This document shows positions 32,761 through 40,958 of a DNA stretch of 49,024 nucleotides, piece by piece. This DNA comes from Chloroflexota bacterium (GTDB lineage Bacteria > Chloroflexota > UBA11872 > UBA12225), in assembly GCA_016199265.1 (NCBI GenBank), contig JACQGX010000214.1:1-49024 (forward strand), read 5' to 3'. The position numbers and the translations under genes are program-made. The notes below the pieces were generated by a model that ran no database searches, had not been told where the DNA came from, and saw only the letters and a program-made list of their open reading frames with translations. Each line of letters begins with the position of its first letter. Position 1 is the stretch's first letter.

Positions 32761-32936
32761 TTCCGAGTTCCTGGTTCCTAGTTGGCGGTCAGCTCGGAGC
32801 TCGGAGCTCGGAGCTCGGAGTTCCGAGCTCGGAACTCGGAACTCGGAACTCGGAACTCGGAACTCGGAACTCGGAACTCGGAACTCGGAACTCGGAACTC
32901 GGAACTCGGAACTCGGAGCCAGAAACTCGGAACTAC
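32758..32936. repeat. Long heptad array (TCGGAAC/TCGGAGC) between convergent genes
   Basis: AGTTCCG, AGTTCCT and GGTTCCT open the array. After a short irregular part come TCGGAGC units and then about a dozen near-exact TCGGAAC units, ending AACTACGA. The TAG stops of both flanking genes (32758-32760 on plus, 32933-32935 on minus) read TAGTTCCGAGTT inward, so the array is bounded by the two stop codons. The first and last units are inverted relative to each other and could close a large hairpin. Confidence 0.85.
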
Positions 32937-33388
32937 GATGTCAATTCGCGCACGACCTCGTTCACCACGCGGCCCTCGGCGCGGCCGCGCAGGCGCTGCG
33001 CCGCGAGGGGCATGACCTTCTTGAATTCGCGCCCTTGCTCGGCGATGATCTGCTCGACCTCCGCGCGGATTTCGTCACGTGAGAGCTGCTTTGGCAGGTA
33101 CGACCCAGTGATCGCAATTTCGGTACGCTCCTTCTCGGCCAGGTCGGAGCGGTTCGCCTTCTCGGCGAACTCGAGCGCTTCGCGGCGCTGATTGAGCTCC
33201 CTTTGGACGACGCCGAACAGGTCCTCCTCGGTCACCGGCTTGCCATACTGCGGATTCTTGCGATCGGTACGGGCGATCTCGAAATTGGCGATCGCGGCAC
33301 GCAGCATACGGATGGCCGAGAGGCGCCGCTCGTCGCGGGCGCGCATCGCTTCGCGTTGATCGGCTTCGAGTTGTTCCTTGAGACCCAT
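32933..33388 (-). CDS. GatB/YqeY domain protein
   Basis: A 151-residue protein matching the stand-alone YqeY family: MGLKEQLEADQREAMRARDE, RRLSAIRMLRAAIANFEI, EIAITGSYLPKQLSRDEI and MPLAAQRLRGRAEGRVVNEV. The domain also forms the tail of the GatB amidotransferase subunit, where it helps bind tRNA; the role of the free protein is unclear. AAGGTGG lies upstream of ATG 33388. It is divergent from the gene at 33464 with a perfect palindrome between them. Confidence 0.92.
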   Translation of the reverse strand: MGLKEQLEADQREAMRARDERRLSAIRMLRAAIANFEIARTDRKNPQYGKPVTEEDLFGVVQRELNQRREALEFAEKANRSDLAEKERTEIAITGSYLPKQLSRDEIRAEVEQIIAEQGREFKKVMPLAAQRLRGRAEGRVVNEVVRELTS

Positions 33389-33419
33389 GGCACCACCACC
33401 TTCTGGTTTAGAATAGCAG

Positions 33420-33441
33420 GGGCAGCATCCGGATGCTGCCC
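33420..33441. promoter_or_regulatory. Perfect 22-base palindrome between divergent genes
   Basis: GGGCAGCATCC is followed directly by its complement GGATGCTGCCC. It lies centrally in the 75-base gap between YqeY (minus) and the gene at 33464 (plus). It may be an operator or a dispersed palindromic unit; no T-run suggests a terminator. Confidence 0.5.
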
Positions 33442-33463
33442 GAGGTATTGTTTTAGGAGCGAC

Positions 33464-34201
33464 ATGGCGACGACGTTCGAGCTCGGCGATTTGCAGCAGC
33501 CGAAGGGGCATGCGCTCCTATACTTCACCAGCACCGAGGGTGAAAACGAGGTGCTGGCCACCTACGTCGTCGTGCTGCCGATCGCGATCAATCCGGCGAA
33601 GTACATCCCACCGGCGTTTGCGGCGCGCATGACGCACGCCGTCGCCGCGGTCGCGGCGACGGCGCTGCCGCCCATTCCAGAGACGATGGAGAGCGTTGCC
33701 GCGGTGCGCCGGCTGGCAGTCTTCCGCAGTGACGATCTGCTCAACGGCGGCGTAATCGACCCCGACCCGGAGCGGCTGATGCTGGCGACGCACGAAATCG
33801 CGCAGGAGTATGCGGCGCGTTACCAACGGGCGCTCGACTTGGCGCCCGAGCCGGAGCCAAAGGAGACGGTGCCGGACGAGGACGTGCTGCGCTGGGTGCT
33901 CATGGGTGAGAAGGAGCGGATCGGGGAACTGGCGAAGCTTACCGGTCAACTCCGCTACGCGTTGGAAGGGAACGACCAGCACCTGCTCGAGGCGGCGATG
34001 GCGCAGGTCCACAAGCTCAAGGCACTGCTGCCCGAGAAGTACCGCATCGGCGAATTCTTGGAAGCGGCGCGGCGACCGGACGCCACGGGGCGGCGACTCG
34101 CCGAGCTGTACATCGATCGCTGCTACAAGCTCAGCAACGAGGAGTACGAGTCGCTGGCGCAGTTGGATCGAGAGATCGAGCGGCTGCAGCAGGAAACGTG
34201 A
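33464..34201 (+). CDS. Hypothetical protein
   Basis: A 245-residue protein with a beta-rich first half (HALLYFTSTEGENEVLATYV, VLPIAINPAKYIPPAF) and a helical second half (KERIGELAKLTGQLRYALEG, HLLEAAMAQVHKLKALLP). TTTTAGGAG lies three bases before ATG 33464. No signal peptide or membrane helix is present and the family is not recognised. Its end overlaps the end of the convergent binding-protein gene by about 70 bases. Confidence 0.7.
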   Translation: MATTFELGDLQQPKGHALLYFTSTEGENEVLATYVVVLPIAINPAKYIPPAFAARMTHAVAAVAATALPPIPETMESVAAVRRLAVFRSDDLLNGGVIDPDPERLMLATHEIAQEYAARYQRALDLAPEPEPKETVPDEDVLRWVLMGEKERIGELAKLTGQLRYALEGNDQHLLEAAMAQVHKLKALLPEKYRIGEFLEAARRPDATGRRLAELYIDRCYKLSNEEYESLAQLDREIERLQQET

Positions 34202-35189
34202 TCGGCACCGCCTGGTGCGGCAGTGGCGGCGTACCGTTGGCACCGAGCGCTTCGGGCATGATGATGCGCACGAGCGCCTCGACGCCTTCCACCAGGTGTG
34301 GCCCGGCATAGGAGAACAGTTCGTCGAGATCGGCAGCCCAGACCCGTGCCGAGGCGAGACCTGAACCGTCTGCCATCCGGAAGAGAGCCGGCGCGACCGA
34401 TTCGGCGGTGCCCCTCGGGCCGGCGCGCTGCTGACCGACAAGCAGCACGCCGAGCGCGGCGGTGTGTATGTCGGTCGGTGTGATGGTGTGGCGCTCTTCG
34501 CCGGGGAGACCGAGCGCCGGAACGCCACCCGCGGCGTCGACCATGTCCGGCACCCACCGACCGAGCGCTCGCAGGCGTGGCGAAGTTCGTTCTGTCGAGT
34601 CGAATTCCGCGACCGCGGCGCGCGGCTGGGTGGCGCCCGAGCGGACGAGGTAGCGGGCGACGTGCATGCGCAGCGCGAGCAGCCTGGCGCTGCGTATCTT
34701 GTAGAACGATTGCGCTCGCTCAGGCACACCCAAGGCTTGCCCCAGGACCGGTATGCACGGCAGTACCTCGTCCAGCTGCCGCGGGCTCACGGAGAGGACG
34801 CGGACGGTGCGGCCCGCAACGCGGGCCTCCGCACCCATGACCGCGGCGCCAAGCGGCGTATAGCTTGTGGCGCGCAGCGGGCACACTTCCTCCCAAAGGA
34901 TCACATCCGGTTGCGCGGCCTCGATCGCGGCCCAGTCGAGGACGAGATTGGTCGTCTGTCGGTAGCCGAGCGGGACACCCGTCAGCTCGAGCGGGGCACC
35001 CGTCGGCTCGAGCCGAGGCTCCAGCCTTCCGACCTGAGCGGCGTCGGTGCGCGCGAAGCGGGCGACAACGGGAACGCTTGCTGCTCCCTCGGGCCAGAGG
35101 CCATCACCGGCGCGGCCCACCAGGCTGCCGGCCAAGCCGAGGTCGCAGAGCAGGCGTGTCCAGCCGGGTCCCAAGGAGACAATGCGCAT
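34131..35189 (-). CDS. Periplasmic binding protein of the BtuF/cobalamin type
   Basis: A protein of about 352 residues beginning MRIVSLGPGWTRLLCDLGLA, the strand-helix start of type III (BtuF/FhuD-like) metal-chelate binding domains. Later motifs agree: AAIEAAQPDVILWEEVC, then WVPDMVDAAGGVPALGLPG and ADLDELFSYAGPHLVEGVEA. Most such proteins bind cobalamin or siderophores, but this one lacks an N-terminal signal peptide, so it may be a cytoplasmic member of the cobalamin-binding group. The frame is open far upstream to 35414; ATG 35189 with AGGGG upstream fits the homology. Its last residues overlap the convergent gene. Confidence 0.75.
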   Translation of the reverse strand: MRIVSLGPGWTRLLCDLGLAGSLVGRAGDGLWPEGAASVPVVARFARTDAAQVGRLEPRLEPTGAPLELTGVPLGYRQTTNLVLDWAAIEAAQPDVILWEEVCPLRATSYTPLGAAVMGAEARVAGRTVRVLSVSPRQLDEVLPCIPVLGQALGVPERAQSFYKIRSARLLALRMHVARYLVRSGATQPRAAVAEFDSTERTSPRLRALGRWVPDMVDAAGGVPALGLPGEERHTITPTDIHTAALGVLLVGQQRAGPRGTAESVAPALFRMADGSGLASARVWAADLDELFSYAGPHLVEGVEALVRIIMPEALGANGTPPLPHQAVPITFPAAAARSLDPTAPATRTPRC

Positions 35190-35209
35190 CACCCCTATAC
35201 TAACGTGCG

Positions 35210-36226
35210 GTGAACGGGCTTCCCACGGTACTCGACGTCGACACCGGGATCGACGATGCGCTGGCGCTGCTGCTCGCGCTGCGCTCGCCAGAGCTCGAAA
35301 TCGTCGGCGCAAGCTGCGTCGCGGGCAACGTGATGCTCGACCAGGTGGTGCGCAATACGCTCGGCGTGCTGGCGGTTGCCGGCGCGCATCGCGTGCCGGT
35401 CGCAGCAGGGGCACGGCGGCCGCTGCTGCGCCGGCTGACGACGGCGACGTTCTTCCATGGCGAGGACGGAATCGGCGGCGTCGCCCTGCCGGCCGCGTCG
35501 CGGGAGCCGCTGGCCGAGCCGGCGCCCGCTTTCCTCTGCCGGCTGGCGCGTGAGTTCGGCGGACGGCTCAACGTCGTGGCGGTCGGGCCGCTCACGAACG
35601 TGGCGCTCGCGTGCGTGCTCGATTCCAGCTTTGCCGCGCGGCTCGAGCGGCTGGTGGTGATGGGCGGTGCCGCGACCGTACCGGGAAACGTCACGCCCGT
35701 CGCCGAGGCCAACTTTTACAACGATCCCGAGGCAGCAAGAATTGTCTTCGAGTCCGGCGCGCGGCTAACGATGGTGGGGCTCGACGTTACGATGCGCGCG
35801 CTCTTCGAGGCGCAACGCTACCACCTGCTGCGTGACGTGATTGCCGCCGGCCAAGATCCGGTTGCCCGCTTCGCCTGGGCCGTGCTCGACCGCTATCTCA
35901 AGGCGGATCTGGCCGCCGGATTGACCGGCAGTCCGCTGCACGATCCGCTGGCAGTAGCAGCGTTGGTGCGACCGGAGCTGCTCACCTGCCGGGCGCTGCA
36001 CGTCGAGATCGAGACCGGCGGGCGCCTGTCGGCCGGGCAAAGCGTTGCCAATGTCAACGGTCTCGTCGAGCGTCTCGAATCACGCGGCGACCACGATGAC
36101 GTGGTCGGGCTCGATCGCCCGCCTCCCAACTGCGACGTCGCACTGGTCGTCGACTCGACGGCGTTCATCGACCTCTTCTGCGAACGGCTGGGGTTGAGTG
36201 TCTCACCACGGCAACACACTCAATAG
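35210..36226 (+). CDS. Nucleoside hydrolase (IUNH family)
   Basis: A 338-residue inosine-uridine-preferring-type hydrolase that splits nucleosides into base and ribose. The calcium-binding DVDTGIDDALAL motif is near the N-terminus, followed by VVAVGPLTNVALA, EANFYNDPEAARIVFESG and the late Asp in HDPLAVAALV. GTG 35210 is the start, divergent from the BtuF-like gene with only 20 bases between. Purine or pyrimidine preference cannot be told. Salvage fits with upp elsewhere in the window. Confidence 0.92.
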   Translation: MNGLPTVLDVDTGIDDALALLLALRSPELEIVGASCVAGNVMLDQVVRNTLGVLAVAGAHRVPVAAGARRPLLRRLTTATFFHGEDGIGGVALPAASREPLAEPAPAFLCRLAREFGGRLNVVAVGPLTNVALACVLDSSFAARLERLVVMGGAATVPGNVTPVAEANFYNDPEAARIVFESGARLTMVGLDVTMRALFEAQRYHLLRDVIAAGQDPVARFAWAVLDRYLKADLAAGLTGSPLHDPLAVAALVRPELLTCRALHVEIETGGRLSAGQSVANVNGLVERLESRGDHDDVVGLDRPPPNCDVALVVDSTAFIDLFCERLGLSVSPRQHTQ

Positions 36227-36480
36227 TCCCAGTAGCCTTTGGCTTTGAGCTGGAGGCGCCGGGAGAGTCGTTGGCCGAACGACAGGCGGTTCGCCGCGTG
36301 TTGGCGTTCGAGCGCCGCGACCGTTCGTTCGGTTGGCTGGCCCGCGTCCTGCATGCCCTTGCAGAAGTTCCACAGCCAGTCGGGATCGAACCACGTCTCC
36401 CGCGCGATCCGGCGCACGTGGGGTTCGAGCACGTCATAGTCGCGGACGGTCTCGCGTGGGGGAATGTCGGCGCGCGGCAT
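36220..36480 (-). CDS. Hypothetical protein
   Basis: An 86-residue basic protein (MPRADIPPRETVRDYDVLEP, then IARETWFDPDWLWNFCKGMQ and LSFGQRLSRRLQLKAKGYWD). The start may be ATG 36480 or GTG 36492; the frame is open to 36612. It is convergent with the nucleoside hydrolase, overlapping by seven bases, and divergent from Hen1. Family not recognised. Confidence 0.5.
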   Translation of the reverse strand: MPRADIPPRETVRDYDVLEPHVRRIARETWFDPDWLWNFCKGMQDAGQPTERTVAALERQHAANRLSFGQRLSRRLQLKAKGYWDY

Positions 36481-36574
36481 GTCTTCGCTCACATTGTAGG
36501 CGACCGGGCCTGCGGGCGGTGCAACCTGCTGCTGTTCGGTTGTGCATCTCCCGTGTGGCCTTACACTCGCGTAA

Positions 36575-37983
36575 ATGCTGCTGACGATCACGACAACATG
36601 CCGGCCGGCCACAGACCTCGGCTATCTGCTGCACAAGCATCCGGCGCGAGTGCAGTCGTTCTCGTTGGGCTTCGGGCAGGCGCACGTGTTCTACACCGAA
36701 GCGACCGAGGAGCGCTGTACGGCGGCGCTCTTGCTCGACGTCGATCCGGTCGGGCTGGTACGCGGCCGCGGGCCGGCAGGGCGCGCCGGCAAGGCGTCGA
36801 CGCTGGCGCATTACGTCAACGATCGGCCGTACGTCGCCTCGTCGTTCATGAGCGTCGCCATCGCGCAGGTCTACGGGAGTGCGCTCGGCGGACGGAGCAA
36901 GGATCGGCCGGCGCTCGTCGAACAGGACCTACCGTTCGAGGCGAAGGTGTCCGTGCTGCCGTGCCGCGGCGGCGAGGCGTTCTTACGCCGCCTCTTCGAG
37001 CCGCTCGGCTATTGCGTAACCGCACGGCGGCATGCGCTCGACGAGCGGTTTCCGCAGTGGGGCGCGAGCCGCTACTACACGGTGACGCTCGAGGCCACGA
37101 CACGGCTGAGCGGTTTTTGTCGCACCTCTACGTGCTCGTGCCGGTCCTCGACGACGAAAAGCACTATTGGGTGGGTGACGACGAGGTCGAGAAGCTGCTC
37201 CGCTTCGGCGAGGGCTGGCTGGCCGGGCATCCGGAGCGTGATCAGATCTCGCGGCGCTATCTGCGCCACCAGGCGCGCTTGACGCGAGCGGCGCTTGCCC
37301 GGTTGGCCGACGATGACCTGCCCGATCCCGACGCCACGCAACTCGCCCATGCAGAGGAAGAAGCCGCCGTCGAACGGCGGATCGACCTCAATGAGCATCG
37401 CCTCGGCGCGGTACTGGCCGCTTTGCGGGCCGGCGGCGCCCGGCGCGTGATCGACCTCGGCTGCGGCGAAGGACGTCTGCTCAAGGCGATGCTCGACGGC
37501 GGCGGCTTCGACGAGATAGTGGGAATGGACGTCTCGTCTCGCGCCCTCGAGGGAGCGGCGCGACGCCTACGAATCGACCGGCTACCGCCTGACCGCGCCC
37601 AGCGCGTGCGGCTGTTCCAAGGGACTCTGACCTACCGTGACCGGCGGCTGCGAGGATTTGACGCCGCAGCGGTGGTGGAAGTGATCGAACACCTCGACAC
37701 GTCGCGCCTCGCGGCGTTCGAACGCGCCCTGTTTGGCGATGCCCGGCCTGGAGTGATTGTCGTGACCACGCCGAACGTCGAGTACAATGTGCGTTTCGAC
37801 TGGCTACCGGCGGGCTCATTCCGGCACAAGGATCATCAGTTCGAGTGGACGCGCGAGCAGTTCCGTCGCTGGGCCGAGGCCGTCGCGGCAAGGTACGGCT
37901 ACGGCTTGCGCATTGAGCCGGTCGGTCCCGACGAGCCGACGGTCGGGCCGCCAACGCAGATGGGGGTGTTCAGCCGTGAGTGA
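36575..37983 (+). pseudogene. hen1: RNA 3'-terminal ribose 2'-O-methyltransferase Hen1, with one-base frameshift
   Basis: The N-terminal half (MLLTITTTCRPATDLGYLLH, HPARVQSFSLGFGQAHVFY, KASTLAHYVNDRPYVASSFM) is the bacterial Hen1 N-terminal domain. The C-terminal half is the methyltransferase: VIDLGCGEGRLLKAML for AdoMet, VVEVIEHLD and FRHKDHQFEW for the metal-binding Glu/Glu/His/His set. Hen1 methylates the repaired 3' end of cleaved tRNA before ligation. The halves are in different frames; the switch is at GGTTTTTG (about 37108), where one more T, or a -1 slip, restores a protein of about 469 residues, the family length. The start of pnkp overlaps the end by eight bases. Either an inactive gene, a consensus error or a programmed slip. 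Confidence 0.8.
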
Positions 37984-40303
37984 GAGGTCGCCTGTGCGGA
38001 TCGCCATACCCGAGCTCGCCCTCGTCGTCCTGATCGGCGTCTCCAGCTCCGGCAAGTCGACGTTTGCGCGGCGGCACTTCCTGCCGACGGAGGTGCTGTC
38101 GTCTGACGCGTGCCGTGCGCTGGTGAGCGACGACGAGAACAGCCTGGAGGCGACGACGGACGCGTTCGACGTGCTGCACTACATCGCCGCGAAGCGGCTC
38201 GCCCGCGGCCACTTGACGGTGGTCGACGCCACCAATGTGCAGCCGGAGGCCCGCCGGCCGCTGGTGGCGCTGGCGCGCGAGTACTACTGCCAGGCAGTGG
38301 CGATCGTCTTCGATCTCCCGGAAAGCGTGTGCCAGGAGCGCAGCCGCGCGCGGCCCGACAGAGACTTTGGTCCGCACGTGATCCGCCGCCAAGCCCAACA
38401 GCTTCGCCGCTCTTTGCGTGGGCTGCAGCGCGAGGGTTTTCGGCAGGTGTACGTGCTCTCTTCGCCCGAAGAGGTCGACGCCGCTCTCGTCGAGCGCCGG
38501 CGATTGCCAGTCAACCGTCGAGACGAGCACGGGCCATTCGACATTATCGGCGACGTACACGGCTGCTTCGACGAACTCGTGGCGCTGCTCGAGAAGCTCG
38601 GGTATGAGATCGCGATGGCCGGGATGAGCCGGGAGGCGCGGCCGGCTGAGCGGGGTAGTATCGCGCACGAAGCCGGCACAGGCACGCCGCAGTACGGCGG
38701 CACGTGGTACGCGTTCACCATCCACACGGACGCAAGGCGGTTTTCCTTGGCGATCTGGTCGACCGTGGTCCCAACACGCCAGACGTGCTGCGGCTGGTGA
38801 AGGATATGGTGGCGACGGGCGCGGCGCTTTGTGTCCCGGGCAACCACGACGACAAGCTGCTGCGCAAGCTGCGCGGGCGCAACGTGCGCGTCAGCCACGG
38901 TCTGGCCGAGACGCTGGCGCAGCTCGAGCCTGAGCCGGCAGACTTCAGGGAAGCGATCGCCGCGTTCATTGACGGCTTGCCCAGCCACTACCGACCTGCT
39001 GGATATCGCGGACGTGCTGGGTAGGCGTGTGGTCGAGACCCGACTGGATCACCCCGTGACCATTCGCGAGGAACAGGCCGCCGCGGCGCTCGAAGTGATG
39101 AGCCGCTTCGCCGCCGATCCCAGGTGGCTGATCTATCTACCGCCGACCATGTCGCCGACGGAGGCGAGCCGCGAGTCGGGGTTGCTCGAGCATCCGGCAG
39201 AGGCATTCGACTACTACGCCCGCGAGGGTGTCGAACGCATCGTCTGCGAAGAGAAGCACATGGGCTCGCGTGCGGTCGTGATTGTCTGCCGCGATGCCGG
39301 CGTTGCCCACCGGCGGTTTGGCGTCGGCCGCACGAGCAGCGTGGCAGGTGCGCTCGGAGCTACCTCAAGCGGACGCGCTGATGCCGGCATTTGCTACACG
39401 CGCACCGGGAGGCACTTTTTCGAAGACGCCGCGATAGAGCGCCAGTTCGTCGATCGGGTCCGGCAGGCCGCCGAGGCGGCAGGGCTGTGGTCGGAGTTGG
39501 ACACCGATTGGCTCTGCCTCGACTGCGAGCTTATGCCGTGGTCGGCCAAGGCCCGGGCGCTGCTCCAGCAGCAGTACGCCGCCGTGGGCGCTGCCGGCCG
39601 CGCTGCGCGGCCGGAGGCGATTGCCGTGCTGCGTGATGCAAAGTTGCCCGAAACGCCGAACGCGGGCGCCGGCAGCGCGTCCGGCCGGAGTCTGCTCGAG
39701 CGGTACGAGCGCCGCCTGGCGGACGTCGAGCGGTTCGTCGAGGCCTACCGGCGCTATTGCTGGCCCGTAGAGTCGATCTCCGATCTCAAGCTCGCGCCCT
39801 TCCATCTACTGGCGAGCGAGGGGGCAGTCCACGTCGACCGGCCGCACGTCTGGCACATGGAGACCTTGGCGAGGCTATCCCAAGTTGATCCGGAGCTGTT
39901 TACCGCGACGCCATTCCGGACTGTCGATCTGGGCGATCAGCCAAGCCGAGAGCAAGCGATCGCCTGGTGGCACGCGCTGACTGAGGCGGGCGGCGAGGGA
40001 ATCGTGGTGAAGCCGTACGATTTCGGCGCCACCGGCCGGCACGGGCTGATCCAGCCCGCGGTCAAGTGCCGCGGGCGCGAGTACCTACGCATCATCTACG
40101 GCCCCGAGTACACCGAGCCCGAGCACCTCGAGCGGCTGCGCCAGCGGTCGGTCGGCGCCAAACGTTCGCTCGCGGTGCGCGAGTTTGCCCTGGGCGTCGA
40201 AGCGCTCGAACGATTCGTCCGCCGCGAGCCCCTCTACCGCGTCCACGAGTGCGTCTTCGGCGTCCTCGCGCTCGAAAGTGAGCCCGTCGATCCGCGGCTG
40301 TAG
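37976..40303 (+). pseudogene. pnkp: Polynucleotide kinase-phosphatase-ligase Pnkp, damaged in the phosphatase domain
   Basis: From GTG 37976: kinase domain with P-loop IGVSSSGKSTFARRHF and SSDACRALVSDDE; phosphatase start FDIIGDVHGCFDELVALLEK. Near 38719 the frame shifts by one base (TTCACC|ATCCACACGG); the new frame gives HGRKAVFLGDLVDRGPNTP, VPGNHDDKLLRKLRG and FIDGLPSHY. At about 38992 the rest of the phosphatase, including its later His ligands, is missing, and a third frame joins at LLDIADVLGRRVVETR. The ligase domain follows complete: nucleotidyl Lys in CEEKHMGSRAVV, DCELMPWSAK, GGEGIVVKPYDFG and QPAVKCRGREYLRIIYGPEY. Intact Pnkp heals and seals broken RNA with Hen1. Kinase and ligase pieces may still be expressed separately. 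Confidence 0.85.
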
Positions 40304-40339
40304 CGACCACAGCGAATTGTCAGAGTATCAACCTTCAGG

Positions 40340-40371
40340 CACGCTGTCTAGACTCGAGTCCAGACAGCGTG
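40340..40371. promoter_or_regulatory. 32-base palindrome upstream of the antitoxin gene
   Basis: CACGCTGTCT, GACTCGAGTC and AGACAGCGTG form a palindrome with one mismatched pair (40350/40361). It lies 33 bases before the antitoxin start. Xre antitoxins repress their own operons by binding such sites, so this is a likely autoregulatory operator. Confidence 0.7.
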
Positions 40372-40404
40372 ATACGCTTGCCGTGAAGGCAGTGGAGTAT
40401 TGTC

Positions 40405-40758
40405 ATGGCTATTGTGAGAGACCCGCCGCGCTCACTCCGACCGCGGGAACTCCGTCAGGCACTTGGCCTTTCGCGTGAGCGCATGGCACGGTTGCTGGAC
40501 GTGAGCTCAAAGACAGTCGAGCGAATGGAAGAGAGCGATCGACTCCCATCCAGCGCGGTAGCTGCAGCACGACTTGCTCAGATTGAACAGATCGTTGAAC
40601 TGGGCTTGATGGTCTACACGCCGGAGGGATTCGAGCACTTCATTTGGGCTCCCCTGCCGACGTTCGGCGGTCTGACGGCGCTCCAGATGATCGAGCGAGA
40701 TCAGGCCGACCAGGTACTTGGTGCGCTCGCAACCGATTACGAAGGCGCTCCGACGTAG
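40405..40758 (+). CDS. Xre/MbcA/ParS-type antitoxin
   Basis: A 117-residue protein. The N-terminal half is a helix-turn-helix (PRELRQALGLSRERMARLLD, VSSKTVERMEESDRLP). The C-terminal half is the toxin-binding domain of MbcA/ParS antitoxins: LGLMVYTPEGFEHFIWAPLP with FGGLTALQMIERDQADQVLG. It neutralises a RES-domain toxin and represses the operon. GGAG lies eight bases before ATG 40405, and a 32-base palindrome is upstream. The toxin gene follows after two bases but is truncated, so the antitoxin is now probably without an active partner. Confidence 0.88.
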   Translation: MAIVRDPPRSLRPRELRQALGLSRERMARLLDVSSKTVERMEESDRLPSSAVAAARLAQIEQIVELGLMVYTPEGFEHFIWAPLPTFGGLTALQMIERDQADQVLGALATDYEGAPT

Positions 40759-40760
40759 GC

Positions 40761-40955
40761 GTGGTCACCGCGTTCTTGCGGCCTTGGCAAGGCAACGGCT
40801 ACCGGCACATTCCCGCTGGCTCGCCATTTCACGTCCTGGACACCCGGTTCGCCGGACTCGCGAAGGACAATCGCTGGAATGAGCCCGGCGCGCCGACGTT
40901 CTACGTGGCCAGCGACCTCGGTGTGGTTTGCGGCGAATCAGAAGCAGCATGCCCC
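40761..40955 (+). pseudogene. RES-domain toxin, truncated
   Basis: From GTG 40761 the frame reads GYRHIPAGSPFHVLDTRFAG, DNRWNEPGAPTFYVASDLGV and VCGE, the first half of a RES toxin including the conserved Arg and RWN segment. RES toxins degrade NAD+. After about residue 63 the homology stops; the open frame continues only as antisense of the convergent glycosyltransferase. The C-terminal half, with the conserved Ser, is missing, so the toxin should be inactive. Confidence 0.75.
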
Positions 40956-40958
40956 GCA

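Noticed and set aside
32758-32936. CRISPR array
   Set aside because: The repeats are contiguous seven-base units without unique spacers, and there are no cas genes in the window.
32782-33015. Plus-strand frame translating to repeated SELGTRN units
   Set aside because: It is only the translation of the heptad array; it has no ribosome binding site and runs into the antisense of yqeY.
36271-36600. Upstream extension of the frame that contains the Hen1 methyltransferase domain
   Set aside because: The segment before about 37108 in this frame is antisense or out of frame to the conserved Hen1 N-terminal domain, which lies in another frame starting at 36575.
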